Assembly (NCBI RefSeq): GCF_910592395.1
Contig: NC_088309.1
Coordinates: 1,984,501-2,048,500 of the forward strand
DNA length: 64,000 nt
Source: Lineus longissimus
Lineage: Eukaryota; Nemertea; Pilidiophora; Heteronemertea; Lineidae
Direction: 5' to 3'
In this document: one piece after another, positions 51,401 through 64,000 of the stretch
Layout: each line of letters begins with the position of its first letter
Numbering within the stretch: position 1 is the first letter of the stretch
Notes under the pieces: model-generated
Database searches by the model: none
What the model saw: the letters and a program-made list of their open reading frames with translations, nothing else
Told to the model about the DNA's origin: nothing
Program-made: the position numbers and the translations under genes

Positions 51401-54400
51401 AAGCAGTCACCAGAATATAAACTCTTGTTACAAAAGCATGTGTTAAAAACAGAAGCCATTGTGGGCCCGTGCGTGGGAAATAAGAGAAGGACAATCGGCT
51501 TCCGAGTGGACCGAGGGATAACGGACAGGGATGCATTGGAAGTAACGGTTGGTTAGGCTTAAAAACGCTTAGAGTTCGAGGGAGGGGAAATTAGTGGATA
51601 CTTGCTACATCTCATCTTAGTCAATGTATTCGGATGGTTACCACGACGGAATTTGTGCTGGCATGGTGTACAATATTTTAACGACAATGTTATTGAGTAC
51701 AATCATGTACATGTAATTTGTGATCTGTGGCAGTACATTCGTGTACTTGATTCTATCAAGATCCTCAAGCTACCACCAAGATGAGCAGAGACACCATCTG
51801 GTCCACGTCCAGGCAGCTAGCTTTTCTCCAGCCCATTCTTCTAACAGCTGAGATTATCTGGGTCCAAGTGGCTAGCGAGAAGGAGGAGGCAAGTGCTATT
51901 GAGTCCGCAGTATTGTCTGCTAATACCACTGAACGAACATATGCAATGCGGCCAAAGCAGGGCTCGAATTGACAGTGACTCAGAGAAGTCCGTTCATCTT
52001 ACGGACAAGTCCATTTCACATTACGATGCGGAAAAATATGTTATTTCGTGTACAAAGTTTGTCAAACATGTGCTGTTGGTTTGGGCAAAGTTTTGGTGGA
52101 ATTGGTAGAGTGTCGTCTGCTGAAAAATTGATCAGGATGATGTTTTGATTGGGTCGATGAGTTCGAGATGTGAGGTCGAAGAACATGAACTCGGGCCGTG
52201 AACCGGGCATTGTTTATAGCGGGATCAGCTGGGAAGTTGCAGGGTGGTTCAAGTGGGAACTGCGTGATGTGCAGCGAAAAAGACCCGACTCTTTTCGAGT
52301 AGAAAAAGCCGAGGCGAGAATTTGCATCCTCATTCCTCACGCATACAGACAGGTATGGTCTGGCCTGGTTTGTGGAATTGGTTTGGTGCCAAGTAAACCG
52401 TCCTATAGAGTCACATTGCTGGATTCATATACATTGCAGGCATGTTCTGATATCTCAGTTTTAATGGGTTGTTTTCAGCTGTGGAACATCGACGCATTAA
52501 AAGACGTTCAAGCATATAGTTGTGTCAAAAAACTCTTTACCTGTTACAAGTAAAAATCATATAATCTGAACTCTTGCTTCACATCGTATCTGCTGCTTGA
52601 TTTTCGTACCGAACGTAACGTTATCATCAAAAGCTTTCATCAACGTCCTTCGCTTCAATTTATTACAAGTCTACCGGTGTTACCTTTGCACGTCTCACCA
52701 TGTTGCCTGTATCAAACTCGACCTCTGATAAACCTCTCTGCATCGTGATACCAGTTACAGCATCAAATTCACATCTGAGGTGAGATATCGCGAGAATCTC
52801 GTCTGATTAACGAGACAACTGATTAGAAGGTGGGAATAAACATCGTAAGCATCTGTGTATACATGTTAACCAAACTACAACCCAGGTAAATACATATCTC
52901 ACGTAATCCTACGAAACGCGATAATCTCGCCGGTCGTGCGATCACTTTGTCAGTGATAAGTTGTCGCAAATCAAAACACCCGGATGACAGAGTAAATACC
53001 CGGATGGCAAAACAAACTGCTTGGGAGAATTAGCTACATGTCCTGGACCTTTGTTTAGTCTGAGCCACGTGCCTGTTTGTGGTCAGGAATTTTAAGAGCT
53101 AATTTTTCGGTTGGCATCTCAGTCGGTGCTATGCGCCGATACCAAAAGCTTTGTTTTGATTTGTCATAAAGAAAACTGCGTTTCCGCGCCGCGATCGAGA
53201 CGTGGAGTCCATGTAAAGCCATGAAACGACACGAGAACGACCGTGGTATACATCACAAAGATAGAGAGGGAAATCATCAACTCCAGACACGGGGACTAAT
53301 ATCTTTCTCAAAACACCAACGGGTCACATCTACCGCACACAGCACGCGGTAAAAACAGTCTTTCCTTCTCTGGGAATATTGTCGTCTGCTGATAACCCTA
53401 CAAAAGTTCCCATCATTGATTTTTGTATTTCTCAAGACGTTCCTGAAACAAAACAAGCTGCTGGTGGTATAGGTAATCGTTGGGTTGCTTGCTTCGTGTA
53501 TCAGAGGGTGCTTTCTCACTGTTTATACATGGGAATGACTTAAAACGGTATTTGTTCAAGAAGCCGTCAGTGGCCTACGGAGGGCCAGAAATCAAGAAAA
53601 CAATACATGTATAGCGTTCCATATGGCACATTTAGCGCCACCTAGAGGTTTTCAATTTGTGTTCCTATCTGTCGTCTTTCCATGAGTCTTTAGTATTCGA
53701 CCGGCGACTGTCTGCAAGTCAGCAAATGGCGACTGCCAGTCACGCCAGTGATAGTTCTGACGCTGCGAGAGCTGTTCTATGGCTTCATCTGGCGATGCGT
53801 GCGCATGGCATGGAATGAAAAAGGACTGACTGATAAAAAACTATGTCGAAAACTTTTTTTAAAGTTCTTTAAATCAATTTGACACCATCAGCGTCGCTCG
53901 GCCCGCGGTCTCCTGGAGGACTGCACGGTGAGGTTGCCGTCCGCCCTTGCGTGCGTCATGTGGTCGGGTTATTTTACGCTTCGCCAGCGCGAACGCAGTG
54001 CCAGGTTTCAAGACGCACATTTTTAAGCGTGACTTGGGAACTGCACGTCCTTATTCAATAAATTTCAGTCGCTACCTGCCGTTTTTTCAAGGTTCAAAAA
54101 CTCCCAAGCCGAAACCCGGTAAATTTGTTGGTCGATATTTCCAGCAGATTTTCCTTCCCATAGTGCTGGCTATGCTATGCTGTGCTATGAAAACCTGGTC
54201 CATACAATCTAAATTAGTTTACCAAAGCGTACTCTTGCAATTTTGTAGGGGCGAATTGAAAATCATTAGAGTTCAAATAGTTATTTAATCAATGCTGCAT
54301 GAACTAATCCCTCGACTCCAGAAAATATGATATTTGGAAAATTATTGAAATAGTTTCTTTTCCCAGTAGATGGTTGGTGAGGTAATTTATTTTCAGATAC

Positions 54401-54635
54401 TATGAGGGGATTGGGAGTACTACAGGAATAGATTGTTTCGAATTTCAATGCAGGTTACGCTCTGTTTCACTCGAGTGGATCAACTTTATTGGATTGCTGC
54501 ATCTACAAATTATGATTCAGAAAAATTGGAGGCTCGATGAAAATATATTTTGATTGACGTACGTTTTTTTAATGAAATTTTGAAAAAGATAAAATCACCA
54601 TGTTCATTGTACTGAACGTGTATTGTTGTAGAAGG

Positions 54636-54706
54636 TGCATCGGCCGGGAATTGAACCCGGGTCTCCCACGCGGTAAGCGAGAACTCCACCACTAAACCAC
54701 CGATGC
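54636..54706 (-). tRNA. tRNA-Gly-like gene with anticodon ACC (possible pseudogene)
   Basis: A 71-nt, full-length tRNA-Gly relative on the - strand, antisense within Lhx1/5 intron 1. Acceptor stem GCATCGG/CCGATGC and discriminator A equal the 17059 copy. Nine substitutions, all transitions, separate the two. They include loop CTGCCAC to TTACCGC, which turns anticodon GCC into ACC, a C-to-T in the 3' anticodon stem and a B-box change to GGTTCAATTCC. Stems still pair, with extra G-U wobbles. Eukaryotes normally lack ACC tRNA-Gly. No T4 run lies close downstream; the first is roughly 50 nt away (54583-54587). It is either a decaying tRNA copy, which I favour, or a rare functional isoacceptor. 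Confidence 0.7.
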
Positions 54707-56720
54707 CTGTTGATGAGATACGAGATCAAGGTCCTAACTATAGGAATCAAGGTCCTTCTTCAATTCCATGCTCCACCACCGATGACCGGAGAGACAAAAG
54801 GCATTGACGTTCATTCCTCTACGTGTACGTCTGATTCCTGGAACATCGGTCACAGTGGTGACGTCAGCGTCAAGTGTTCATTCTGGGGCCGCACTACAGC
54901 CTGCTCTGGCCAAAAACTGCACATCTCTCCTTGTGCTATCGTCTTACCAGCTAAGCCATCTCAACAGCTACCCGACAGCAACCCTGTGTGGCTAACTCGT
55001 TCAATTGAGCCTACTAGAGAACAAGTACAAAGATTTACAATGAAACTCGACCCCCTCGAGTACATTTCACCGTGTTAGAACAACGTGGCTTTTCCCAGGA
55101 CCACTTTACGAAGCTGCTTCTATCAGTCACAGTCCTTCTCTCGGGCTCAGCAATGTACAATTTTACAAAAGCTACGGTACAAGCCATGCCCGTTTTTTAA
55201 GGAACTTTGTGCGATTTCTCCGGAAGTCCCAATGTCTAACGTTATGGTATGGTACTCTATAGTTCCCCCGAGCAAAGACCGTTAATCGAGGGAAATTATG
55301 CACTCGCGCACATGGTCGTTTGATGCATGTAGTTCCTTAGTTTAGATGCAATGGAGGGCAAAGCATTGCATGATAGTATATTTTGCTGTTTTTCAGTGAA
55401 TAACTGTCTAAGAACTCCCATATCGTATTAGTATATTGACTAGTGAAAATGAAACGAGCCGTGAGCCGGCAGGCTGACTCCACAAAGTCTGACTTTGATT
55501 GGAACAAGGCAAATTAGTGCTCTCTTAACTGTTTTTACACCTTTTTCTACAGCTGTATGGATGAACTTTATGTCTTTATGTAACCTTCACGCCCAGATCA
55601 ATGTTTGTGGAATAGCACTTGCTCTTCGGCTGACATCTGTCAGAATATGTTGGCATGCCGCTCAGTCAAACCGGCCAACAGAAAAACACGGGCGTATTTG
55701 CTACATGTAAGCTGCTCTTCTCTGATCGGCAGCTACACAACAGCAGAAGCATCATATATACATGCGTACCGTGCTATACACCTAAGGAGAAGAGTCAATT
55801 GATAACGTTGTCCTCTCTAAGTAAGAAAAGGAGGTAACCATTGAACTGTTCGTCCTGTCTGTTTAGCAGGCTATACTTGTGATGCGTTTATCCACAGTGA
55901 ACTCTTACTCGACCCTAAACGGCAAAAGAAGCGGTCCCAAATTACTGCTGGTGCCCGTTGCCCTGCACCGTGCATCTTCGAGGAGACTGCCATGACTGAC
56001 GTGATTTCTCTTGTACATAAACATGTTCATACATTTGTATTGTACTCTCTTTACCAAGCATATCTTGTACCTTTCACGCCAAGGTACACGACTGCACATT
56101 AGCGGGAAAAGTAAGTTCCCAGTTGCAATTTGTCAGTAATTCTGTCGAGCAATATATAATGTTAATGTTGGAAATCAGTTGGGTATTTATAAAGGCAGAC
56201 ACTCTCGAAACCGATGAGTAAGAGTTACCTTTGGCGAGATATCATATGTGAGGATGCGATCTAATGAGTTTATGATCGACTTCCAAAATCTTAAACTGCA
56301 TCTGGAAGTGTACAACCCCACAATCACGCGGCTGTCGGTTCGAGTCTGCGGAGAAATGTTTAGCCAACTGTCAGAGAATAATTCTTGGCAAATTATTCCT
56401 CACCTATTCTGGTCTTTATAGAGTGCTTGCAACACTTGTTTGTGGGTGTTAATAGTTTGTAATGACTTGAAAAACAAGCAGAAGACCACTCAGCTGCTTA
56501 CCTAGGTAAACAAGATGGCTTTTTGGCCGTGTGCTCTTAAAGGTCCATTTAGTTCGGTAAACAAATTCTGCAACTGCTGCGTTTGGTAGAAAGAATCACT
56601 TTTATTGTTTTTGCTGTTAAGAGGGAGGTAGGAGCATAGGGCACACGCGAGATCACAAACCTATCGTAGATAGTCATTAACAGTCTTTAATTTCATTTTA
56701 CCCGACCTTTATCTTTTCAG

Positions 56721-56911
56721 AAAATTTGGTACAAAGTGTGCTGGTTGTGGTCAGGGAATATCACCGAGTGACCTCGTGCGGCGGGCGAGAAGTAAAGTGT
56801 TCCATCTCAAATGTTTCACGTGCGTCGTCTGTAGAAAACAGTTATCAACCGGAGAAGAATTATATATCTTAGATGAAAACAGATTCATATGTAAAGAAGA
56901 TTATTTAAAAG
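56721..56911 (+). CDS. Lhx1/5: Lhx1/5 (Lim1) coding exon 2: LIM domain 2
   Basis: Second coding exon, 191 bp, in frame with exon 1 (AG plus A completes Arg57). It encodes [27 protein letters not shown], and ends [15 protein letters not shown]2 zinc ligands are C63, C66, H85, C88, then C91, C94, C114, D117. The stretch [16 protein letters not shown] and QLSTGEELY are hallmarks of Lhx1/5 rather than Lhx2/9, Lhx3/4, Islet or Lmx. The acceptor is a pyrimidine-rich TTTATCTTTTCAG. The donor is AAAAG|GTAAGT at 56912, leaving phase 1. The two exons give 120 codons plus one base; family members are about 400 residues, so more than two thirds of the protein, including the homeodomain, lies outside the window. 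No frameshift or stop is seen. Confidence 0.96.
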
Positions 56912-59900
56912 GTAAGTCTTGAGTTTCATCGTTCACTCTCTTCATTCAACTCTTTTCGAAGCTCTTCTCACGTCTAAACTCCTATAAATATGTCAGCACA
57001 GTAGTTATTTTCCCAGGTGAAGGCCATTTTGGAATTCATTGGCAGCCATCTTGAAATTCGCCGAAAAACGCGCAGCACAAATTCTACTCTCTTCTGATTG
57101 GTCACCAATATGATTATTATTTACAACTAATAAAAAATGTGGAAACGCAGCAATGCTGTAGACTATGAGGTTGTTATATGTATTAAAAAGGTAAATATTT
57201 CCATTGTTAATTGGTATTCGCCGGTTTGATTTATTGGCCAGTCTTGAGCTCATTCATCATTTGGAGCAGGATGAGGTGTTAAGATGGATGGGAAGGAATC
57301 TCGGCCCGTCGAGCGTGTCGAGAACTTCCTCTGGTGATATGCCTGTAAGAAGCTTCATTTGGTTTTCCTTCTCAATATGGCCAGTGTTTCCGTCAAACAC
57401 AGCTAATGTCAGGTACAAAAAAACTTTATGAAATTGTGATCATCTGAGGGATTGTTCTTGTTAATCTTTTTATAGACAAACCTTCATGTATGTATCGGCA
57501 TCCCTCTGCTTTCAATGCAACTTCCATGCATGCTGCAATGTTTGCTCGAGAAGACGAACAAAGACTCCCAAGTTTTTTCACCACATCCACTCTTAAACCA
57601 TCACCGATTTCCTCGCCTCGCTTCTCTTCCCATCCATCTTACCCCATATCTCGTCAATCAGGACCAGTCTGTACAGATTCCCGCGCCCCATCGAGACAAC
57701 TAGCCACGCATTAATTCATTTTTGATTGCCGATTGAACGCTTGGAACATTCGCCACAACAATGCAAGGAGGACGTGGCACATATCGTGAAGACATCACTG
57801 CAGTGTCCAACACATCACTTTATACTATAATTAAATGCAAGCGACAAAACGTTTGATAATGCCACTAGCCAGTGGGCAGGTTGGACAGATGTGATCCGTG
57901 GTCTCCTGGGAGTTGACAAAGTTTTCAACAAAACAATCACTTTTGCTGCTAAGACATTGCTGCATGACTGGCGGGTTGATAAGGCGGTTGGGGAATTGTT
58001 AGAGACTATCTTTGGTACAGCAAGTCGTCGGTAATGCTGGCCTAAAGCAAGAGAGTCACCATGTCAGCATGTTCGATCGCTTTGATCGTGTAATGTGGGT
58101 GATTTCTCGGCAGTTTTGCTGTTGAGGGAAAGATACCCGTGCATATTCAGTGTCCCAGCTAATGCCCTTGAAGCCTGCATCGGGATAGATACATATCAAA
58201 CTACATGTACATGTATGCAGAATACTCCCAGTCGAAACGTTTACGCCATGTAACGCTATATATACATGTACACAATGTACGTCCACTGCGCGTGTTTACA
58301 TATCATATCAGCTACCAGGCTACATGTATACAGATGAACCCTAGTTTCAAGAGTACATTGCTTGTGTCGAAATAGAGAGCTAAACATGTCAATTTCACTT
58401 ACACTTTGCGAGAAACGCTAATGACAAGGCAGGTCTTAATGGGTTAAAGCTGTGTTCGACATTTTCCTAGAATAATGCAGAAGCTTGGATGCTTGCACTA
58501 CACTAATCCTCCCATGTCATAAAATGCGGCAGTCTCCTCTTCCCTCCCGCCATAATACCGTTCATGGACAAGTATTGTGGACAAAAACTGGCAGTTAGGA
58601 TCATTAGAGATTAAGGTTATCACGGTTGCATATCGGCGAGAAAGATTGATCAGGAGTAGAGCCTCTCCTAATCCTGTCGTTAGTGCTATTCGGAGGTTCC
58701 GAGCACGTTAGGGGGTTACAGCCCTGTCATGGTATGATCCGAGTGTGCTAAACACGGCTGTGTCGGTGCCAGGGGAGCAATAACATGCTGTAATGTGCGT
58801 GTTGGGATGGCAAGGCTCATGTGAGAGAAGCGACAAATGGAAGCAAATGTGAAATCTGTCACGGAAGTCAGCGACCGAAGAAAAAATATGTTGCTGCATT
58901 ATGTGATTTGTAACACGGCCAGGGGAAGGCCTTAGAGTACCGTCAACAGTAATGTGGTTTTGTAAATCATGTCTTTGTTTGAAAAAGATAAAGTGGCATG
59001 AATTGTGATGAAGAAATGTAGGATTCGACCGTTGACCATGAACTTGGGAATAACTCCCGTCCCGTTCCGTCCGCAAGATGAATATGATCGTCATGCATTC
59101 TCTGTGGATCTTTATAATATGAGTTGTACCATAAGTCTCAGACAACACGTATATATCATGGCCCTGCCAGTGCCTCAGGGCCCACCAACCTCTTCACGCC
59201 TTCAATTTGCATTGTCCTGAGTAGGAGGATACGAAGGTTCCTCGGTGTCCTGATCTTGTTGTCATTGGGGTGTTTACAGGGCCTAACCCCTTTTAACATA
59301 ATGGGGTTGTCGAGCAGGCCAGAACAGGCACAACAAAGAGAGTAATTTCGACAGTGACCTATCGGCCCAAAATCGCTTTTAAAGAAAAACAAATAATTTG
59401 AAAAGAAGATGAACGTCATTTTGCATTGTTATTCGGGTTTGTTTGAGAAGTTTCAGAAATGTTGTCATTTTGCGTCGCCGGAAGATTTCAACCGGCCAAT
59501 ATCGTCTTGTGAATGCTATACACAGCTAGCAAGCACGCCTGGCACTATACGCTACGCTTCACAGGCCCTTGTTTACCCTCCAGGCTTCGGTACAGGTGAG
59601 CGTCGTGGTCGGCAGGACACCCATGAAGGCATGAGGCCTTTGCCTATCGAGCATGCCCAATCTTCCGGAAAACATCCATTCATAAAATGATACCCCGTTG
59701 TATTCCCACGAAATAGATTGACAAAATTCTCGTCGGATCTATTTTGGTAAAACAAGCCCTTGTGACATGTTAGGCTTTAGAATTCCAATTTAGCGTTCTG
59801 TTGGTCTTAACTGTTCTTTTTCTGTCTAAGGGTGACACTGTCACATATTTCTTTCAAAGGGTGAGACATGATCTATAAAGACGAGAGAAGACCCCATCCT

Positions 59901-62900
59901 GATATCTGGGAAAATATTGGTGTTCTCCCTTTATGGCCATTGTTCCTCCATGAATGTCTCTTATTCTGAGCTGTCTAAGCTTGAATGGCCCCTGTAACAA
60001 TATAAGCCTGTAATCCCCATGATCCGTCCGTATTCGACGGGACATGGCCCTGTCAAAATGTGATTGACAGGTACAAGAAATAGCCCAAGAACTGGCCGTC
60101 ATGATAGTGTCTTAACAAGTTCAGATCCGCCTACCAAATATTGTGAGTTGGAACATTGCCGCGTCAAAATGTTACATTTACATGTTGGTATTCAAATTGG
60201 CATGAGTTTTGTTCAAGAAGCCAGAATGTTGAGAAGACGGGCAACGAGCGAAGTCGTAGTTTGTTTCTTCGTGCATTGGTAGACACCAAGTCGTATCTTA
60301 TGCAAGAGTATCACTGAAGGAGCTTGCCTAACACTTCATGTGATTACCAGAAGTCTTCTCAGACAGATTCGCCAGGATAGTTGGACCATATCCAATCAGA
60401 ATTAATAGATTCAGAGACCACTAAGAATTTGACAAAGTCATCTTGGGGAATGCATAACTATCACGAATCAGACCATATTCAATGAGCTATCTGCATGATT
60501 CAAGTGAATTCGCCTCCAGTCGATGTCTTCAGTACCCGTCACCAGCCGGTATCATATCCGAAGTTCATTCCAGGATAACTTTGTCAGAAATCGTTGTACA
60601 GTTACTTGTAGGTATTTGAAGCGAATGTACAGAAGAGGTGAATCAAGTAGCGTTCTGTTGTAACTGACATCGATGGTGCTCTACTCACCAGATTCACCGC
60701 TCTTCTCACAAAGGAGATAAATTTGTTATCTCCGTTTACCCGCCATCTTTGTCCGCCATTACAAACTGTCGGTGTCAGCTGCAAAACTGCTCCTTCTTCA
60801 AATTCAATCATCTTTTCAACAATGCTCCTTCAAACAGCACTTTATTAACAAATCTAGTCTATAAGTCCATCTCCTTCACGTCAATTTATTCTAACAAGAA
60901 GAAATGAGTGATAAAGCAAATCGGTCCATATCTCGACAAGGCGTTGGTGTGGTTGTTGGAGACTTTATGTACGACTCCAGCAACTATTGATCTGTCGTAA
61001 ATACCATTGGAATAGTTTCATAGCGTTTATTTATTGAATTCGTGTAGGATCGGTTCTAGTGTTGGGCAAATAGGGACATAATTAGAGTGGAGTATGGAGA
61101 ACTACATGCTGCTATATAGGGCAAAAGCCTCGCATAGATGGAAAATGAAGATGAAAAACATGTATAAGTCGTGTGAGGAGATTAGACCTAAACTGATGTA
61201 AAGACTTTCAAACGTGTTGGAAACATTCAGGGTGAGAGTAAAAATCAAGTTATACAATGTACCATATCGTTTGTTGACAACAAAAAGACGGTTTAGTTAT
61301 TCTTGAAAACAATCGTGAAAGAATACAATGTGCGTATTTTGAACTAGCATTCCTTCTAAATTAAGTCTGGTATGTTCATAAATAAAAAGGAATGTTCATA
61401 AATATAACCGCGGCTTTTTCCTTGATATTCTTGTTATACATTGTAAATCTTGCTCTTTTAGCTTCTTTATTTCTATAAACATGAAAAACAACTTTTAAAT
61501 AATTTCCACATTCAATCACGCTGGTAAATACTGTGGAACATTATCTAATCCCCTAAATCCCATTTAGCAGTTAGTCAGTATATATTCTTCGGTCCCCTCG
61601 CTTTTCCGACATGTGTTGGTATTTAACGCTCTCTTCCGCCCAAGGACATTGGTTTACCTTTCACCCCTGAAAAGGCCTTACACACAAGCGGTACACTCGT
61701 CCCCAGGTAGTCTTAAAGACTTAGAACAATTCAAAACTTGTCCATACCTTTATTAGCGGATAATTTAATCAATATTTTGTATAACTGCTTTGAAGTGCCC
61801 GCAGTTTTTGCAGTGAAGGTCCGCTTTTATAAACCAGGCTTGGGACAAAAGTTTAATTTTTGAGGGTAGTAGGTTTCCAATCGTGTGATCATTGAGAGAG
61901 TTGGGTGTTATTTGTGAGTTATCGAGTGGAAGACCAAGCTGTGATGGACGTCGGCTGGTGCTTGAAGTCTGTTTGGCATGATGTAGCCCCGGGCTAGGCG
62001 GCAATGGGCGGGGCCATGCAGGTGGGGCATTGCCAAAACGTCTTGCCGAAAACATCCCTAGTGTAAAACATTGTAAAAACAGCCAGTCAGAAAAAGCGGG
62101 ACAAGGCGTTTTTTTACTTCCCTTGTCAGTTTTCATTATATCATATCACAGTTTGAGATGTAAGACTTTTCATTCCTGCCGACGTTTAGTCAATGAAATG
62201 ATTCTTTTGAGTCTATCATTATTATTGGGGCCATTTTCTGGCAAATTCCTGGGACAAAAACCACCTCGCAAACCTTGTATAGAGTTGGTATGTCCTTTGA
62301 AATCTCCACATCGAGCGGATATGTCAAAGATTTGTCAGATTCGGATGAAAGCCGCCGTCTTAGCCAGATATCACAACCGGTTTTTTTGGTGAAAATCTTG
62401 ATTCTCAAAAAGTTTCAAAGCAACAAAACGAAACATGGAGAAGAAGAACAAATCGTCTTTGAGGTTTTGACCGACACTGTCATTGTAGAATCACCATCAC
62501 ATACAATATTGAAGTTGTTCACCCGGTGCCATTTTCGGTTGCATCAGAAAGAGCATTTCATTCTTTTGCAGTGGTGCCGGCCGCACAACTTCTTCTACTC
62601 TTAGGTTCAACACACTCAAGTTATTCCGGTGTTGCACGGACCTATAGTTTAAAGAATGTTTCACATTTTCCTGACTTAATCGTTGATTCAACAAAACTCA
62701 GGTTGAATTTGCTCTAGGGTATATTGATATGTTTGAAGTCGTTTTGTTGGAAAACTTTGGAAGTTATCTCCATGTATCTGAGCTTCTCCTTCAACAAACG
62801 TACGATGTTCACCCTCATGTCTTTCACTGGTTTCTAAACAGTTTACTCGGCGCTTGTCATGACCGAAGGCCCAAGCGTTTCCTCTCTCAACATCTAAATA

Positions 62901-64000
62901 AACTTGGTCGGGATTTACACACGGTTAGCGCTGGCTGGTTGCCGAACCCTTGCCCCGGGGGAGATAGTGGAACTACATCAAAGACTACCACACCTGGGAG
63001 GTGTGAAATGATTTGAAACATTTTGTCTAACCCAACCGCAAATCTTCCATTTCTATTGAGTCGCGATGACTTGCGGTGAAATGAAATTGATTCTTTTCTG
63101 CTTCGCTGTAACCACAAATTATAGCTGCATTAATCTGCCATTTGAGAATGAAGTTGCAGGGTAATATTTAAGGAATGGAGGTTTTTCCTACGGTATCTTC
63201 GATTGATTTCGTTTTTGAATCACATATGCTTGGCGGGCTAAGCTTTGAGGACATAAGCTTTCCTCTCAGGCCTCCAGGCGTGCAAATGGGTCCAAAAACT
63301 TTTTTGAAGTTGTAACTAAAATATCCTCGAGTATTCTTTGTATATGTACGTTTGCTTCATTTGCGTTTTGTGATAAGAAAGTTTGATGGTTTATTTCTTG
63401 CATGTATCTTTCAGCCAGTATATTCTGCAGGGTCAGCACCTTTTAGCCAAATAACGTCTCTTAGGAAGGGGGCCTGAGATTTTTTCACCTTCACCCAAAA
63501 GGCCAAAATTAAAGGTGATTGGCCAATTACAGTTATAAAAGATCAAGATTAGGGCTTTCCCTGGGTACCACCCTGGAATACCAAACAAAAAAGAAGAGTA
63601 ACAGGATTGAAAGGCACATAAGTAGAAAATTGGTTGGACGCTCAGCGAAACACTTCCGCGACATTCCTTCGGCCACTTAGAATGTTTTGGTGAGGAAATG
63701 CTGTTTAGGGCGAATCTTCTCCCGTGGGATTTCGCTTGCTTTCAATCGGCAACAATTGCCTCACATGTGGTGTTGAGGGCGTCACGGCACGATAGAAAGG
63801 GACGGGTCCCCCTGACGTGAAGTCACATGTCGATGTCTCGGGCTCACCCAGCGGAACCCAACCAGAGAAGAGCAGCAGCGGATACCCTATTATCAAAACT
63901 TAGTGCCAACGGCCTCCAAAAACAGAATTAGCCAGGCAAGCTTCTCTCGTCTCGTTCTATACAAACGATTTTCACAGCCTGCTGGTTATATTCGCAGCAA
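56912..64000 (+). other. Lhx1/5 intron 2, 5' part (open at window end)
   Basis: Starts with donor GTAAGT at 56912. I looked on the + strand for the linker and homeodomain (words coding for VWFQNRR, KQLETL or RGPRT) and found none up to 64000, so the next exon should lie further on. Two 13-bp copies of ATGTTCATAAATA stand at 61372-61384 and 61392-61404. Two CGCCAT words occur at about 60740-60758. No other gene is recognised in this stretch on either strand. Confidence 0.75.

Larger units (their letters stand above)
43559..56720 (+). other. Lhx1/5 intron 1 (13,162 bp)
   Basis: Bounded by donor GTGAGT at 43559 and acceptor TTTATCTTTTCAG ending at 56720, joining with phase 2. Most of it is AT-rich with no recognisable exon. 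It carries a GC-rich islet at about 46330-46500, another at 47040-47500 with a short kinase-like open frame, a 126-bp inverted repeat (48295-48420) and an antisense tRNA-Gly locus (54636-54706). First introns of vertebrate Lhx1 genes are known to hold activin/Nodal-responsive enhancers, so regulatory elements here are plausible but not shown. Confidence 0.9.

Noticed and set aside
57204-57714. Possible Lhx1/5 exon 3 candidates downstream of exon 2
   Set aside because: Translations around here show no linker or homeodomain signature and the frames do not connect convincingly with the phase 1 donor at 56912.
58708-59148. 146-codon - strand frame in Lhx1/5 intron 2
   Set aside because: No recognisable domain, His/Ser/Thr-rich low-quality translation, and it lies inside an intron; likely chance.

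Overview
This is eukaryotic nuclear DNA, almost certainly from an invertebrate animal. It has intron-split coding sequence with GT-AG splice sites, pol III tRNA genes with internal promoters, microsatellites and a minisatellite, and very low gene density. The one recognisable protein gene is a LIM-homeobox gene of the Lhx1/5 (Lim1) class on the + strand. Only its first two coding exons are present: exon 1 (43389-43558, LIM domain 1) and exon 2 (56721-56911, LIM domain 2). Intron 1 is 13.2 kb. The linker, the homeodomain and the C-terminus must lie beyond position 64000, because I find no homeodomain-like sequence in the last 7 kb. The exact phylum cannot be fixed from two LIM exons. The many copies of the palindromes TACATGTA and TAGGCCTA would fit a marine deuterostome or lophotrochozoan, but that is only an impression.

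Layout: 1-43388 is upstream or intergenic DNA with no protein gene I can support. It carries a 54-bp minisatellite (6034-6521) that runs into a TATAACG/TATAATG simple repeat (to 6624). It also carries two tRNA-Gly(GCC) genes (17059-17129 and 21007-21077), a broken tRNA-Gly copy (27502-27576) and a tRNA-Ala(AGC) gene (33033-33105). Smaller items are two poly-C tracts, a short direct repeat beside the tRNA-Ala gene and a 29-bp palindrome. 43389-56911 is the 5' part of Lhx1/5. Its first intron holds a 126-bp MITE-like inverted repeat (48295-48420) and an antisense, diverged tRNA-Gly locus with the very unusual anticodon ACC (54636-54706). 56912-64000 is the start of intron 2.

Reading: a developmental regulator flanked by a long gene-poor stretch, as is typical for genes with many distal enhancers, with tRNA genes scattered through it. 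All five tRNA loci are on the - strand, opposite to Lhx1/5. Nearly all of the many short open frames look like chance; two long ones (7100-7657 and 24490-24987) are flagged but not called. I found no novel multi-gene system. The most notable points are the ACC-anticodon tRNA-Gly copy, the intronic hairpin element, and GC-rich islets that could be enhancers.
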